NCBI RefSeq assembly: GCF_002213425.1
Contig: NZ_NJGV01000001.1
Span: 124,001-188,000, forward strand
DNA from: Herbaspirillum aquaticum
GTDB taxonomy: Bacteria; Pseudomonadota; Gammaproteobacteria; Burkholderiales; Burkholderiaceae_D
Length of the DNA: 64,000 bases
Direction: 5' to 3'
The notes beneath the pieces are model-generated. The model worked only from the letters and a program-made list of their open reading frames with translations. It made no database searches and was not told where the DNA came from. Of this stretch, positions 63,784 through 64,000 are shown in pieces (within the stretch, counting starts at the first letter, position 1; every line of letters starts with the position of its first letter). The position numbers were made by a program, and so were the translations under genes.

Positions 63784-64000
63784 ATGAGCAACAAAGGGCA
63801 ATTGTTACAAGACCCATTCCTGAACGCATTGAGAAAAGAGCACGTTCCCGTCTCTATCTACCTGGTCAACGGCATCAAGCTGCAAGGCCATGTGGAGTCT
63901 TTTGATCAATACGTGGTCCTGCTGCGTAACACCGTTACGCAAATGGTTTACAAACACGCCATCTCTACCGTCGTGCCTGCACGTGCGGTCAACCTCAGTC
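63784..64000 (+). CDS. hfq: RNA chaperone Hfq (partial, cut by window edge)
   Basis: The first 72 residues match Hfq: [27 protein letters not shown]..., Sm1 motif and [13 protein letters not shown] at the Sm2 region. Hfq binds small RNAs and mRNAs as a hexameric ring. The coding region continues past the last base of the window; der-hfq is the usual order. Confidence 0.96.
   Translation, partial: MSNKGQLLQDPFLNALRKEHVPVSIYLVNGIKLQGHVESFDQYVVLLRNTVTQMVYKHAISTVVPARAVNLS

Overview
This is a high-GC, gene-dense chromosomal window. Every recognisable gene is of betaproteobacterial type, and several neighbourhoods point to the Oxalobacteraceae, most likely Herbaspirillum or a close relative. The pointers are phaC-phaB-phaR without phaA, flhDC-methyltransferase-motAB, mdh/gntR/sdhCDAB, and the ndk-rlmN-rodZ-ispG-hisS-yfgM-bamB-der-hfq string. 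I saw no rRNA, tRNA, CRISPR array, insertion sequence, prophage or integration scar. The window is ordinary core genome with some unusual local features, and I did not find a convincing new defence or mobile system.

Layout. (1) 90-3763: yaaA, the divergent pair bamD/rluD, and pgeF. (2) 3810-5911: a LysR regulator divergent from a TauE/SafE-type permease with a small overlapping gene. (3) 6067-10112: polyhydroxybutyrate locus with a small membrane protein on the minus strand, then phaC, phaB and phaR; a likely PhaR operator lies before phaR. (4) 10308-13484: rimO, a small exported protein, and metC. (5) 14177-22131: motility and chemotaxis: flhD, flhC, a membrane-anchored methyltransferase, motA, motB, a CheZ-like protein, cheY, cheA, cheW. 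A 692-base AT-richer leader with symmetric elements precedes flhD. (6) 22377-29294, minus strand: mdh, a CitE-like lyase, a MliC-like exported protein, acnA and a DUF2863 protein.

(7) 29748-41987: a GntR regulator with a perfect 20-bp palindrome upstream, sdhCDAB, sdhE, gltA, and sucA-sucB-lpd. Together with acnA and mdh this puts most of the TCA cycle within 18 kb. Strong hairpins sit in the sucA-sucB and sucB-lpd spacers. (8) 42134-54106: zapE, an exported polyglutamine protein, a YdcH-type protein, a DinG-family helicase, a YcgR-like PilZ protein, surE-pcm-nlpD-rpoS, rlmD and a YccA/BI-1 membrane protein. (9) 54375-64000: ndk, rlmN, rodZ, ispG, hisS, yfgM-like, bamB, der and the start of hfq, which is cut by the window edge.

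Functionally the window joins carbon storage, central oxidation, motility control (FlhDC, MotAB, chemotaxis kinase, PilZ brake), the general stress sigma factor and envelope assembly (BamD, BamB, RodZ, NlpD). Start codons were chosen from ribosome-binding sites, family N-termini and overlaps with neighbours; uncertain ones are flagged.
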